64,000 nucleotides of DNA, taken from assembly GCA_963740215.1 (NCBI GenBank), contig CAVUDJ010000006.1:226924-290923 (forward strand). The letters run 5' to 3'. Below are positions 54,034-63,064 of this stretch, piece by piece. The DNA comes from CAVVAL01 sp963740215 (GTDB lineage Bacteria > Actinomycetota > Actinomycetes > Mycobacteriales > Cryptosporangiaceae). Position numbers and translations under genes: made by a program. The stretch's first letter is position 1. Each line of letters opens with the position of its first letter. Under the pieces are notes generated by a model. It was not told the DNA's origin, made no database searches, and was given only the letters and a program-made list of their open reading frames with translations.

Positions 54034-55119
54034 GTGATCCGACGCCTCCGCTGGCCGACCGTGCTGCTCGCCGCAGCCATGGTCGTCGTCGCGTGCGACT
54101 CCGCCGACGAGCGCGCCACCGAACCCACTCCCAGCCGCACACCCTCCGATTCCGCGTTCCAGGAGACGAAGTCGGCGGCGGACAAGGAGAACGCCGAGAT
54201 CACGCTCGCGTTCGGCGGCGACGTGCACTTCGCCGAGCGCACCCTGAAGCTCCTCGACGACCCGGCGACCGCGATCGGCCCCGCGTCCGCGCTGCTCTCG
54301 GCGGCCGACGTGGCGATGGTCAACCTGGAGACGGCGGTCACCGAGGGCGGCGTCCCCGAACCGAAGCAGTTCCACTTCCGGGCGCCCGACACGGCGCTCA
54401 CCGCGCTGGCGGAGGCCGGCGTCGACGTCACCACGATGGCGAACAACCACTCGCTCGACTATGGCCAGTCCGGCCTGCGCGACACGTTCGCCGCGATCGA
54501 GCGCACCGGGCATCCGGTCGTCGGCATCGGGCGCACCGACAAGGAGGCGTTCGCGCCCTGGGTCAAGGACGTCCGCGGCACGAAGGTGGCGTTCCTCGGG
54601 CTCAGCCATATCCGCGAGCGAGCTCCACAGTGGAGCGCCCGGCCGGATCGACCCGGCGTCGCGTCGACGCTCGACCCCGCGGTCGGGGCCGCAGCCGTGA
54701 AGGCGGCGCGCGCGGTCGCCGACGTGGTCGTCGTCTACCTGCACTGGGGCCAGGAGGGCGAGCAGTGCCCCACGCCCCGGATGAAGACGCTCGCCACCGC
54801 GCTCGCCGATGCCGGCGCCGACGCGATCGTGTCGACCCACGCCCACCTGCTGCTCGGCGACGGATACCTCGGCCGCACCTACATCCAGTACGGGCTGGGG
54901 AACTTCCTCTGGTGGTGGGACAACGCCTACTCGAACGACACGGGCGTGCTCAACCTCACCGTGCGCGGCCGCGACGTCGTGAAGGCGGAGCTGAAGCCGG
55001 CGCGGATCTCCTCCACCGGTCAGCCCGTGCCGGTGACCGGCGCCGAAGCGGCCAGGATCACGGCGAAGTACCAGAAGCTGCGGGCGTGCACCGGCCTAGC
55101 CGCCACGCCCTCTCAGTGA
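54034..55119 (+). CDS. CapA-family lipoprotein (metallophosphatase-like)
   Basis: GTG at 54034 gives 361 residues. Signal peptide and lipobox MVVVACDS make it a lipoprotein. CapA motifs are LAFGGDVHFAE, ADVAMVNLETAVTEGG, VTTMANNHSLDYGQSGLRDT, VVVVYLHWGQEGEQCPT, DAIVSTHAHLLLGDGYL: the two-metal calcineurin-like phosphoesterase centre. CapA proteins assist poly-gamma-glutamate or other polymer export, but many are of unknown substrate. It is alone, with no cap genes. Confidence 0.9.
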   Translation: MIRRLRWPTVLLAAAMVVVACDSADERATEPTPSRTPSDSAFQETKSAADKENAEITLAFGGDVHFAERTLKLLDDPATAIGPASALLSAADVAMVNLETAVTEGGVPEPKQFHFRAPDTALTALAEAGVDVTTMANNHSLDYGQSGLRDTFAAIERTGHPVVGIGRTDKEAFAPWVKDVRGTKVAFLGLSHIRERAPQWSARPDRPGVASTLDPAVGAAAVKAARAVADVVVVYLHWGQEGEQCPTPRMKTLATALADAGADAIVSTHAHLLLGDGYLGRTYIQYGLGNFLWWWDNAYSNDTGVLNLTVRGRDVVKAELKPARISSTGQPVPVTGAEAARITAKYQKLRACTGLAATPSQ

Positions 55120-55131
55120 CAGCTCGCCGAA

Positions 55132-55191
55132 CTGTCGGGGAAATGGCGGTAACCCGCGCCGGGTTTCGGCACCACTTCCCGGACAGTCCGG
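55132..55191 (+). repeat. 60-bp palindromic dispersed repeat, copy 3
   Basis: CTGTCGGGG (55132-55140), ATGGCGGTAACCCGCGCC and GGACAGTCCGG end. Reads nearly the same as the minus strand of 9961-10020, about 45 kb away. It lies just after capA and before the tRNA cluster. Confidence 0.85.
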
Positions 55192-55218
55192 TTTGCGACC
55201 TGCCCGACGGCCCCCGGT

Positions 55219-55248
55219 TTGAATCGCGTTGCCCTGCTCGGCTAGAGT
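55219..55248 (+). promoter_or_regulatory. Candidate sigma-70 promoter for the tRNA cluster
   Basis: TTGAAT (55219-55224) and TAGAGT (55243-55248) with an 18-base spacer, about 50 bases before tRNA-Gly. Good match to the stable RNA promoter form; not proven. Confidence 0.5.
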
Positions 55249-55296
55249 CTTCTCTGCAAGGCACCGAGGGGCGCAAGCTGCTGGGCGCCGAAGCAT

Positions 55297-55369
55297 GCGG
55301 ACGTGGCTCAGTTGGTAGAGCATCACCTTGCCAAGGTGAGGGTCGCGGGTTCGAATCCCGTCGTCCGCT
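55297..55369 (+). tRNA. tRNA-Gly (anticodon GCC)
   Basis: 73 nt. GCGGACG/CGTCCGC acceptor, GCTC/GAGC D-arm, TCACC/GGTGA stem around TTGCCAA (GCC), GCGGG/CCCGT T-arm. First of a Gly-Cys-Val cluster. Confidence 0.95.
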
Positions 55370-55426
55370 CGACAGACGCCCTCGGGCGTTCAGCCGGACC
55401 CCGAGCGTTGGGGGCTTATGTCATCC

Positions 55427-55498
55427 GGCGGAGTGGCCGAGTGGCTTAGGCAAGGGCCTGCAAAGCCCTGTACGCGGGTTCGATTCCCGCCTCCGCCT
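55427..55498 (+). tRNA. tRNA-Cys (anticodon GCA)
   Basis: 72 nt. GGCGGAG/CTCCGCC acceptor, AGGGC/GCCCT anticodon stem around CTGCAAA (GCA), GCGGG/CCCGC T-arm. Ends one base before tRNA-Val. Confidence 0.95.
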
Positions 55499-55499
55499 C

Positions 55500-55571
55500 G
55501 GGCGATTAGCTCAGTGGGAGAGCGCTTCCTTGACACGGAAGAGGTCACTGGTTCAATCCCAGTATCGCCCA
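55500..55571 (+). tRNA. tRNA-Val (anticodon GAC)
   Basis: 72 nt. Same acceptor and T-arm as the tRNA-Val(CAC) at 50409 but anticodon stem CTTCC/GGAAG around TTGACAC (GAC). Reads GUC/GUU. It is not disrupted by the island, although its 3' end resembles the att core closely. Confidence 0.95.
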
Positions 55572-55588
55572 CCAGTATTACCTGGTGA

Positions 55589-55631
55589 GAGGGCCTCACC
55601 GCCGTACCTGGCGGTCAGGCCCTCATCTTTT
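55589..55631 (+). terminator. Intrinsic terminator after the tRNA cluster
   Basis: GAGGGCCT and AGGCCCTC pair, with an inner CCGCC/GGCGG, and the stem is followed by ATCTTTT. A typical rho-independent terminator. Confidence 0.85.
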
Positions 55632-55839
55632 CACCCTCGTTTGACCCTCGAACGCGCCGGGCACAATCAGCATTCGGCGGCATCATGCGGCCCAAGTTAT
55701 GCGAATCTTTGGGACATATGTCGGCATCCTGGAGGCCTCGCTTCGCGCGGAGGATGGCTCCTCTTCAGCGGGACCGTCGACACCTCGCCAGCGGTCCTCA
55801 ACCGAGGCCGGCAATCGGGTCGCGATCATGATCGGAACG

Positions 55840-56035
55840 TTGTCCTAGCCGGCGGTGTGACGAACAATCTCCAGGATCTGGCTTGCGCGGGCGGCGCCGG
55901 TGGAGACGAACGCTGCGGGCGCAAGCGTTTGCGGACGGTCGACTCGGCGTTGGCTACCCCGAGGTGTGAGGCGATCACCGTCGTTGTCGGTGTGCCGAAG
56001 CAACTCCACATACCGAATAGACCGTTTTACCCCGG
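55840..56035 (-). pseudogene. Histidine phosphatase-like N-terminal remnant
   Basis: Minus-strand pieces read IRYVELLRHTDNDGDRLTPR, then (other frame) VANAESTVRKRL, then FVSTGAARASQILEIVRHTA. The RH-x-x-x-N-D-G-D-x-LTPxG pattern is the phosphate pocket of the histidine phosphatase superfamily; the later GAARASQ matches a second conserved segment. Two frame changes and no start or C-terminal half remain. The rest of 55632-55839 shows nothing. Confidence 0.55.
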
Positions 56036-56141
56036 CGCTGGCGCGGTGCTCGTCGCGCCGGCCGTGTGGTAGCCGGCGAACCGAACCGCGCTCGGCGTTG
56101 ACCGCCCGCCACCAGCCGACGCGTCGCGGGAGACTGGGCAC

Positions 56142-57299
56142 ATGCCAGAAGCCGATCCACCGGTACCGGCCTCAAGCGAGGCGGCGCCGGAGCCCCGCAC
56201 CGTGATCATCGGAGTCATCTCCGCACCGGGAATCTCCACGGAACTCGCCGAGCGGCTCCGACCCGTTCTCACGGAGCGGATCGGTGCCCGGCTACCGGGC
56301 GTTCGCTGGGTGGTTCGGTTCGTCTCCGATCGACTTGTCGACGGGCCAGCGGATCTTTCCCAGCTCATCTCCGCGGCCCGCCGGCGGCTGATCGATGAGC
56401 AGTGGCAACTGGCGGTCTGTGTCACCGATCTTCCGTTGCAGACCGCTCGGCGACCGGTGGTGGCGCACGCGAGCATGACCCACGGTGTCGCTGTGCTGTC
56501 GCTGCCCGCGCTGGGCGCGGTCGGCGTGGCCCGGCGCGCGGCGGATGCGCTCGTCCGGCTGGTCGCGGCGCTGGTCGGGGACGCCGACCGGGCAAACCCC
56601 GATGCACACCCCACGACCGGCACCCGTGGTCGGGCCCACGCCGCAGTGCAGCGTCGTCGCGGCGCGGTCACCCGGCGGCTCCAGGAACTCGGCGATGCGG
56701 TGGCGCCCGAAAGTCACGGTTTCGGCCTGGTCGCCGGGGTCGTCACCGGCAACCTGCGGCTCCTCCTCGGCATGCTGCGGGCCAACCGGCCCTGGCGGCT
56801 TGCGATCCGGCTGTCCCGGGCCTTGGTGGCCGCGCTTGCGGCGGCGGTATTCGCCCTTGTCACGAGCGACATCTGGCGTCTTGCCGACGGGCTCGGGCCG
56901 ACCCGCCTGGCCCTGCTCACGGTCGGCTCCGTCGCGGCCGTGGTACTCACGATCGTCCTCGGCGCGGGTCTGTGGGAACGCCCGCCGCGCACTGGCTCGG
57001 CCCGGGAACAGGTCATCATGTTCAACCTCGTGACGCTTGCCACCGTGGTCATCGGGGTGCTCGCGTTGTACGGGACCCTTCTGGTGCTCAACCTGGTCGG
57101 CGCATTTCTGCTCGTTCCCCGCCAGTCACTCGCCGATGCGTTGGGCCACGAGGCCAGCGTCGCCGGCATGGCCGGGCTGGCGTGGCTGGCGACGTCGGTC
57201 GCCACCGTGGGCGGTGCGCTGGGTGCGGGCCTGGAAACCGACGAGGCGGTACGCGAGGCGGCGTACGGCTATCAGGCCGACGCGGAACTCTCCCGCTGA
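56142..57299 (+). CDS. Large membrane protein of unknown function
   Basis: 385 residues. The N-terminal 150 residues are soluble (VIIGVISAPGISTELAERLR; DLPLQTARRPVVAHASMTHG). Then come 5-6 hydrophobic segments (AIRLSRALVAALAAAVFALV; ALLTVGSVAAVVLTIVLGAG; MFNLVTLATVVIGVLALYGT; ASVAGMAGLAWLATSVATVG). No enzyme motif is seen. It is intact and well started (MPEADPPVPASSE). Its tail is overlapped by an opposing membrane protein remnant. Confidence 0.8.
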   Translation: MPEADPPVPASSEAAPEPRTVIIGVISAPGISTELAERLRPVLTERIGARLPGVRWVVRFVSDRLVDGPADLSQLISAARRRLIDEQWQLAVCVTDLPLQTARRPVVAHASMTHGVAVLSLPALGAVGVARRAADALVRLVAALVGDADRANPDAHPTTGTRGRAHAAVQRRRGAVTRRLQELGDAVAPESHGFGLVAGVVTGNLRLLLGMLRANRPWRLAIRLSRALVAALAAAVFALVTSDIWRLADGLGPTRLALLTVGSVAAVVLTIVLGAGLWERPPRTGSAREQVIMFNLVTLATVVIGVLALYGTLLVLNLVGAFLLVPRQSLADALGHEASVAGMAGLAWLATSVATVGGALGAGLETDEAVREAAYGYQADAELSR

Positions 57300-57668
57300 T
57301 GGCCCATTCGGTTGCCGGCTGGACGGCGACGGCGACGAGCCAACCGGTGAGCGCCCCTCCGGCCAGCACGAACCGCCATCGGCTCGTCAGGCGGACCGGG
57401 AAAAGTTCGGCCAACACGTGGTCGGTGGCGAAGATGTGCAGGCCCATGGCGACCGCGAACAGCAGCGCCGGCATCGCGCCGGCCTGCCATTTCGTCGCGA
57501 GCGTGTACGTCACCAGTCCGCTGTACGCGGCGAAGAAGGCGAGCTGAACCAAGAACACCGGACGGGTCGGCTCGGCTGTGCCGCGCTGCGATCGGGGGTG
57601 ACCCGCTCCAGTGCGTAGAAGGTGACGAAACCGAGCAGCGCCACCAGCGAAGTCGCCAACCCCGCGAG
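57260..57668 (-). pseudogene. Multi-pass membrane protein remnant cut by clpB
   Basis: Minus strand: LAGLATSLVALLGFVTFYAL and RVTPDRSAAQPS in one frame, then FLVQLAFFAAYSGLVTYTLA, PALLFAVAMGLHIFATDHVL and FVLAGGALTGWLVAVAVQPA in the next. Several membrane helices are clear, but the N-terminal start is lost exactly where the clpB remnant begins (57671). The family is not identified. The frames join near 57555. Confidence 0.55.
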
Positions 57669-57670
57669 CG

Positions 57671-58287
57671 GTGGATCCGGTCATCGGCCAGGACACCGAG
57701 ATCCGCCGAGTGATCCAGATCCTGTCCCGCAAGTCCAAGAACAACCCGGTGCTGATCGGTGACCCGGGCGTCGGCAAGACCGCCATCGTCGAGGGGATGG
57801 CCCAGCGCATTCACAACGGCGACGTCCCGGAGGGGCTCCGCGATAAGGTGGTCTTCGCGCTCGACATGGGCTCGCTGGTCGCCGGCGCGAAGTACCGCGG
57901 CGAGTTCCGGCTCAAGGCGGTGATCATCATGACCTCCAACATCGGCTCCACTAACCTCCTCGACGGCGTCACGCCCGACGGAGAGATCAAGCCGGAGAAC
58001 CGCGAGCTGGTCACGGCCGAGTTGCGCGGCCACTTCCGGCCGGAGTTCCTCAACCGGGTGGACGACATCATCCTGTTCAAGCCGCTCACCCGGACCGAGA
58101 TCCAGCGGATCGCCAACCGGGGCTTTGACCCCGTGTACGGCGCCCGCCCGCTGCGCCGGTTCATCGCCCGCGAGGTGAGACCCGGATCGGCCACGCCCTG
58201 CCGGCCGGCGACGTCCGCGACGGGGCCACCATCCAGATCGGAGTGCAGAACGGCGAACTGGTTGTGGCCTACGAGAACCCGGCGAGC
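57671..58287 (+). pseudogene. clpB: clpB remnant with large internal deletions
   Basis: It starts DPVIGQDTEIRRVIQILSRK, KNNPVLIGDPGVGKTAIVEG (Walker A of the first ATPase) and FALDMGSLVAGAKYRGEF, then jumps directly to LKAVIIMTSNIGSTNLLDGV and HFRPEFLNRVDDIILFKPLT, which belong to the second ATPase. A second jump joins EIQRIANRGFDPVYGARPLR to the C-terminal end. The end of the protein (ELVVAYENP) is in another frame. About 350 residues are missing in the first gap, so no working disaggregase can be made. Confidence 0.85.
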
Positions 58288-58291
58288 GCCG

Positions 58292-58729
58292 ATGGCTGAG
58301 TCGAAGATCATCCAGTGCCCGCACTGCGGAAAGAAGAACCGGGTACCCGCCCCGGCGAACGGCGTCCCGCGGTGCGGCAACTGCCACCAACCCCTGCCCT
58401 GGATCGCTGAGGCCGGAGACGACAGCTTCGCGGCGGTCGTCGAGGAGCCCACGCTGCCCGTCGTGGTCGACTTGTGGGCTCCCTGGTGCGGGCCGTGCCG
58501 GATGGTCAGCCCGGCGCTGGAGCGGGTCGCCCACGACTTGGCCGGGAGGATCAAGTTGGTCAAGGTCAACGTGGACGAGGCGCCTAAGCTGTCCGAACGC
58601 TTCACCGTCCAGGCCGTGCCCACCCTGCTGGTAATGCGCGGCGGCAATGTGGTCGCGCGCCAGGCGGGCGCGGCCCCGGGCGCGGTCCTCCGCACATGGG
58701 TCACGGAGGCGCTGGAGGGTCCGGCATGA
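58292..58729 (+). CDS. trxA: Thioredoxin with N-terminal zinc ribbon (Trx2-like)
   Basis: ATG at 58292 gives 145 residues. The N-terminal 30 residues have CPHCGKKNRVPAPANGVPRC and GNCHQPLP, a four-cysteine zinc ribbon as in thioredoxin 2. The thioredoxin fold follows with VVVDLWAPWCGPCRMVSPAL (active CGPC) and FTVQAVPTLLVMRGGNVVA (cis-Pro). It reduces protein disulfides and is overlapped (ATGA) by the reductase-like gene, so it is probably co-translated with it. Confidence 0.93.
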   Translation: MAESKIIQCPHCGKKNRVPAPANGVPRCGNCHQPLPWIAEAGDDSFAAVVEEPTLPVVVDLWAPWCGPCRMVSPALERVAHDLAGRIKLVKVNVDEAPKLSERFTVQAVPTLLVMRGGNVVARQAGAAPGAVLRTWVTEALEGPA

Positions 58730-60399
58730 CGACCGCCGCGCCGGCCGAGGAGTCGCCGGATGTGTGCGGCGCGTTTCCCCGGCTGGCCGACGAGCACATC
58801 GCCCTCCTCGAGAGGTACGGCGAACGCCGCCGGGTCAAGCCGGGCGACGTGCTGATCCGCGAGGGCGAGCGGGACCGCGACTTCTACGTCATCCTGGCCG
58901 GCGCGGTCGCGGTGGTCGACGGGCTCGGCACATCCGAAGAGCGGGTGATCAGAATCCACGGCCCGGGCCGGTTCCTTGACGAGCTGAGCCTGCTGACCTG
59001 GCAGCCGGCCCTGGTGTCGTCGGTCGTCCGGGAAGCGGGCGAGGTGCTCGCGGTGCCGCTACCCGGCCTCCGCGACGCCGTGTCGCAGGATCCACGACTG
59101 GGCGATGTGATCCTGCGGGCCCTGGTGGTCCGCCGCGAGCTGCTCATCGGTTTGGTGTCCGGCCCGCGCATCATCGGCTCCCGCTTCTCGCCCGACACCC
59201 GCAGGCTGCGCGAGTTCGCCGCGCGCAACCGGCTGCCGCACACCTGGATCGATCTGGAGGAGGACCCAGGTGCCGAAGCTCTGCTCCGGCAGCTGGGCGT
59301 GCCCCCGCTGGACACCCCGGTCGTGGTCTGCCGCGACGGGCAGGTGCTGCGCAATCCGAGCAACGCCGAGCTGGCGCGCACAATCGGTCTTCCGGTGACG
59401 AGCACGCCGGACCGGCTCACCGATCTGCTCGTAGTCGGCGCCGGTCCGGCCGGGTTGGCCGCAGCGGTCTACGCCGCTTCCGAGGGACTGTCCACAGTGG
59501 TCATGGATGCGGTCGCAACCGGTGGCCAGGCCAGCACGTCGTCCCGGATCGAGAACTACCCGGGCTTTCCGGCCGGGGTCTCCGGCGCGGAACTGGCCGA
59601 CCGGGCGGTCATCCAGGCGCAGAAATTCGGCGCGACGATCAGCGTGCCGGTCGAGGCCACCGCGCTCGGACAGCGCGATGGCCTGCAACTGGTCCGCCTG
59701 GACGACGGAACCCGGATCCCGGCCCGCACGGTAATCATCGCGACCGGCGCCCGGTACCGCCGATTGGACGTTCCGCGGCTGGCGGACTTCGAAGGCAACA
59801 GCGTCTACTATGCCGCGACGTTCATCGAGGCGCGGTTCTGTGGGCGGCGCCCGGTGGCGGTCGTGGGCGGTGGCAACTCCGCCGGGCAGGCGACGGTGTT
59901 TCTGGCCAAGCACGCGTCGCGGGTCCGTCTGCTGATCCGGCACGGCGACCTCGGCCGGGACATGTCCCGGTACCTGGTGGACCAGATCCAACGACTCGCC
60001 AATGTCGAGGTGATGCGCCACATCGAGGTTCGGGAGCTCGTCGGCCGTGACGGGGACCTAGAGGCGCTGGTGGTCGAGGACAACCGCACCGGATCGCGCC
60101 ACACGGTGGACGCGACGCTGCTGTTCGTCTTCATCGGCGCCGACCCGTGCACCGGCTGGCTGCGCGGCAGCGTGGCCCTCGACGACCACGGATACGTGCA
60201 GACCGGCGACGCCGCCGCGGCGCAGCCCGGGGCCGAAGCGCCACAGCTGCTCGAGACCAGCCGCCCCGGCGTACTCGCGGTGGGCGATGTCAGAAGCGGA
60301 TCGATCAAGCGGGTCGCGTCGGCGGTGGGTGAGGGTGCGATGGCGGTGCGGCTCGTGCACGAATACCTGGCCCAGACGGGACATGTCCCGGGTCGTTGA
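58726..60399 (+). CDS. Thioredoxin-reductase-like flavoprotein with N-terminal cyclic-nucleotide domain
   Basis: 557 residues. Residues 15-130 are a cNMP-binding/Crp-like domain (LIREGERDRDFYVILAGAVA; GPGRFLDELSLLTWQ). Residues 150-225 are a spacer; then the FAD domain starts with DLLVVGAGPAGLAAAVYAAS, GGQASTSSRIENYPGFPAGV, the NADPH motif PVAVVGGGNSAGQATVFLAK, and the closing GVLAVGDVRSGSIKRVASAV. The CxxC pair of true thioredoxin reductase is absent: that position reads VYYAATFIEARFCGRR. It may bind a ligand or nucleotide signal and use another redox site. Confidence 0.88.
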   Translation: MTTAAPAEESPDVCGAFPRLADEHIALLERYGERRRVKPGDVLIREGERDRDFYVILAGAVAVVDGLGTSEERVIRIHGPGRFLDELSLLTWQPALVSSVVREAGEVLAVPLPGLRDAVSQDPRLGDVILRALVVRRELLIGLVSGPRIIGSRFSPDTRRLREFAARNRLPHTWIDLEEDPGAEALLRQLGVPPLDTPVVVCRDGQVLRNPSNAELARTIGLPVTSTPDRLTDLLVVGAGPAGLAAAVYAASEGLSTVVMDAVATGGQASTSSRIENYPGFPAGVSGAELADRAVIQAQKFGATISVPVEATALGQRDGLQLVRLDDGTRIPARTVIIATGARYRRLDVPRLADFEGNSVYYAATFIEARFCGRRPVAVVGGGNSAGQATVFLAKHASRVRLLIRHGDLGRDMSRYLVDQIQRLANVEVMRHIEVRELVGRDGDLEALVVEDNRTGSRHTVDATLLFVFIGADPCTGWLRGSVALDDHGYVQTGDAAAAQPGAEAPQLLETSRPGVLAVGDVRSGSIKRVASAVGEGAMAVRLVHEYLAQTGHVPGR

Positions 60400-60597
60400 A
60401 CTACGACCGGTCCAAGGGGTGGAAGATGCTGGAAGCACTGATCCGCTACTGGTGGCCCGACCGGGCCGATCTCGCCCGTCCTGCCAACACCTACTCCTGA
60501 CGTTGCCGGCCCGATCTTCAGGCGAGGGAATCGGTGAGGGGCCAACCTGTGCAGCGACAACTACTCGAAACTGAGACCGCGCTAGGCCTTCCGGGAC

Positions 60598-60710
60598 GTC
60601 GCCGTGGGTGATGCGCTGGGCGAGGCCTTCCACGATGGCCGTCTTGCCGACGCCGGGGTCGCCGATCAGTACCGGGTTGTTCTTGGCGGCTCGGGCTTGC
60701 TGGCACGTCG
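60598..60710 (-). pseudogene. Second Clp ATPase fragment (Walker A region)
   Basis: Minus strand: KNNPVLIGDPGVGKTAIVEG, LAQRITHGDVPEGL. It matches the first ATPase of the clpB remnant at 57671. Nothing else of a Clp protein is here. The flanks 60400-60597 and 60711-61042 show no gene I can support (one short ORF, MLEALIRYWWPDRADLARP, near 60427). Confidence 0.7.
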
Positions 60711-61042
60711 ATGCGGCCCGCGCGCGGATCCGCTCACCCGTTCCTCCCGCGCCGTACTGCACTCCTCCTGCCCCCTCCAACAAATCGCCACTCCTAGTCG
60801 GTCCCGCGGCGGCTGCCTCGTCGAGCCGAACACCACCAACGGATTCCACCGCCAGCGACCGGTGCGCCGGTCCAGAGCCGAATCATTGGCTATTCGCCTC
60901 TATCTGGTCTTCACCCAAGGTTCCTCACGGCCGGGGTGAGGCCTCATCACCTGACGCAGGTGAGATCGCCACCAACTGAGACGAAACTTGAGCCTCAGCT
61001 GCGGGCGCGGCAGCGGATTTATCAATACCGGCAGTGGGAAGG

Positions 61043-63064
61043 TCAGCGGCGGACGGGGCCCGGTGCCTGCACGGGGTTGGCCACGGCCTCCCGCGGAACG
61101 CCTGCGGCCTCGTACGCCGCCTCCGCGTCCAGGGTCTCGCGTTCGAGCAGCGTACGCGCGAGCCGGTCGAGGTTGAGGCGGTACTTCTCCAGCGTCTCGC
61201 GGGCCTGCGCGTGGCACTCGTCGAGCAGCTTGCGTACCTCGCTGTCGATGAGCTCGCGGGTAGCGGGAGCCGGGCTGTCACCGTCGACGGCGAACGGACG
61301 TTCCTGACCCGGTCGCGGCAGTACAGACACCGGACCGATCACGGCGGACATGCCCCACCGGCCGACCATCTGCCGGGCGATGCCAGTGGCCTGCTCCAAG
61401 TCGGACTCGGCGCCGGTGGTGACGTCCCCAAAAGCGAGGTCCTCCGCGGCCCGCCCGCCGAGCGCCCCGACGATGCGGCCGCGGAGGTAACGCGAGGAGT
61501 ACCCGTACCGGTCCACGGCGGGCGCCTGGAACGTGACGCCGAGCGCCTGGCCGCGCGGGATGATCGACACCTTGCGCACCGGGTCCGCGCCCGGCGTCAG
61601 CATGCCCAGCAGCGCGTGGCCGCCCTCGTGGTACGCGGTGCGTCGCTTCTCCTCTTCCGACATGGTGATCTTGCGGGCCGTACCGAGAACCACCTTCTCC
61701 AGCGCGTCGCTGAAGTCCGCCATGGTTACCCGCATGTGCTCCCGCCTCGCCGCCAGCAGCGCGGCCTCGTTGACCAGGTTGCGCAGGTCGGCGCCCACCA
61801 TGCCGGCGGTTGCCGCGGCCAGCTGCTCGAGATCGACGTCGTCAGCGAGCGGCACCGAACGGGTGTGCACGTCGAGGATCTGCCGCCGGCCCGTCTGGTC
61901 GGGTGGGTTGACGGTGATCCGCCGGTCGAACCGTCCCGGCCGCAGCAGAGCCGGGTCCAGCACCTCGGGCCGGTTCGTTGCAGCCAGAACAACGACCCCC
62001 TCGCGGCCGGTGAACCCGTCCATCTCGGTGAGGATCTGATTGAGAGTCTGCTCGCGCTCGTCGTGGCCGCCGACAGCCACACCGCCCGCCCTGGATCGCC
62101 CGATGGCATCCAGTTCGTCGATGAAGATGATCGCCGGAGCTGCCTTCTTCGCCTGCTCGAACAGATCCCGGACCCGGCTGGCGCCCACCCCGACGATCAT
62201 CTCGATGAACTCCGACGCCGAGGCGAAGTAGAACGGCACCTCGGCCTCGCCGGCCACCGCCCTGGCCAGCAGTGTTTTGCCGGTGCCCGGTGGGCCGGAG
62301 AGCAGCACGCCCTTCGGGATGGACGCGCCGAGCTTGCGATAACGCTCCGGATCCTTGAGGAAGTCGACGACCTCCTGGACCTCTTCCTTGACCTCGTCGA
62401 TGCCCGCGACGTCGGCGAACGTGGTGCGCGGCCCGGACTCCGGCTTGTACAGGCGTGCCTTGGACCGGACCATCCCGCCGAACGCGCCAAGTCCGCCCGC
62501 GGCGCTGCGCCGGTACAGCCACACCAGCAGCATCACAAACAGGATCGTTGGCCCGAACCCGAAGACCAGCTGCTGCCACAGGGGGGCGCGGTCGGCGGGC
62601 CGCGCGTTGACGGCGACGTCCCGGGAGAGCAGCAGTTGCATCAGCTGATCGTCGGCGAAGGTGGGTCGCTGGGTGGTGAACCGCTGGGTCTGTGGCGCCC
62701 GCTGGTCGTTCGGCGGGAACCGGGTGGGCCGGCGGAACTGACCCTCGATCGTGTCCCCTGTCGAGGTGATCTCGACGACGTTGCTCGCTTGGACCTGCTC
62801 GCGGAAGAAGGTGTACGACACCTGAGTCCGCGAGGGCGGGGACAGCACCGCGAGGGCGAGCAGCCAGTTGATCAGCAGCAGGGTGGCCACCGTCAGCCAG
62901 AAGTTCCGGCGACCGTTCGGTGAGCCGCTCGCGGCGTCTGCCGACCGGGATCCCTCAACCCGCCATGGCCGGTCGCGGCTGGCCACCTCGCCGCCGGCCG
63001 GTGAGTCAACCGACCGCCCGCGCCGCATGTACTTTCGCCACCACGTCCAAGGTCGGGCCATCAT
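61043..63064 (-). CDS. ftsH: Membrane ATP-dependent zinc metalloprotease FtsH
   Basis: ATG at 63064 (MMARPWTWWRKYMRRG) follows AGGAGG. 673 residues. Two membrane helices flank the periplasmic domain (FWLTVATLLLINWLLALAVL; LVFGFGPTILFVMLLVWLY). The AAA+ module has GVLLSGPPGTGKTLLARAVA (Walker A), AIIFIDELDAIGRS (Walker B) and LAATNRPEVLDPALLRPGRF (SRH). The protease zinc site is AYHEGGHALLGML (HExxH). FtsH degrades unstable membrane and regulatory proteins. This copy is a complete one near trx and dps. Confidence 0.95.
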   Translation of the reverse strand: MMARPWTWWRKYMRRGRSVDSPAGGEVASRDRPWRVEGSRSADAASGSPNGRRNFWLTVATLLLINWLLALAVLSPPSRTQVSYTFFREQVQASNVVEITSTGDTIEGQFRRPTRFPPNDQRAPQTQRFTTQRPTFADDQLMQLLLSRDVAVNARPADRAPLWQQLVFGFGPTILFVMLLVWLYRRSAAGGLGAFGGMVRSKARLYKPESGPRTTFADVAGIDEVKEEVQEVVDFLKDPERYRKLGASIPKGVLLSGPPGTGKTLLARAVAGEAEVPFYFASASEFIEMIVGVGASRVRDLFEQAKKAAPAIIFIDELDAIGRSRAGGVAVGGHDEREQTLNQILTEMDGFTGREGVVVLAATNRPEVLDPALLRPGRFDRRITVNPPDQTGRRQILDVHTRSVPLADDVDLEQLAAATAGMVGADLRNLVNEAALLAARREHMRVTMADFSDALEKVVLGTARKITMSEEEKRRTAYHEGGHALLGMLTPGADPVRKVSIIPRGQALGVTFQAPAVDRYGYSSRYLRGRIVGALGGRAAEDLAFGDVTTGAESDLEQATGIARQMVGRWGMSAVIGPVSVLPRPGQERPFAVDGDSPAPATRELIDSEVRKLLDECHAQARETLEKYRLNLDRLARTLLERETLDAEAAYEAAGVPREAVANPVQAPGPVRR

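Noticed and set aside
54093..56072. A 659-codon plus-strand ORF over capA and three tRNA genes
   Set aside because: It overlaps capA in a shadow frame and runs through tRNAs and a terminator, with Arg-rich low-complexity sequence.
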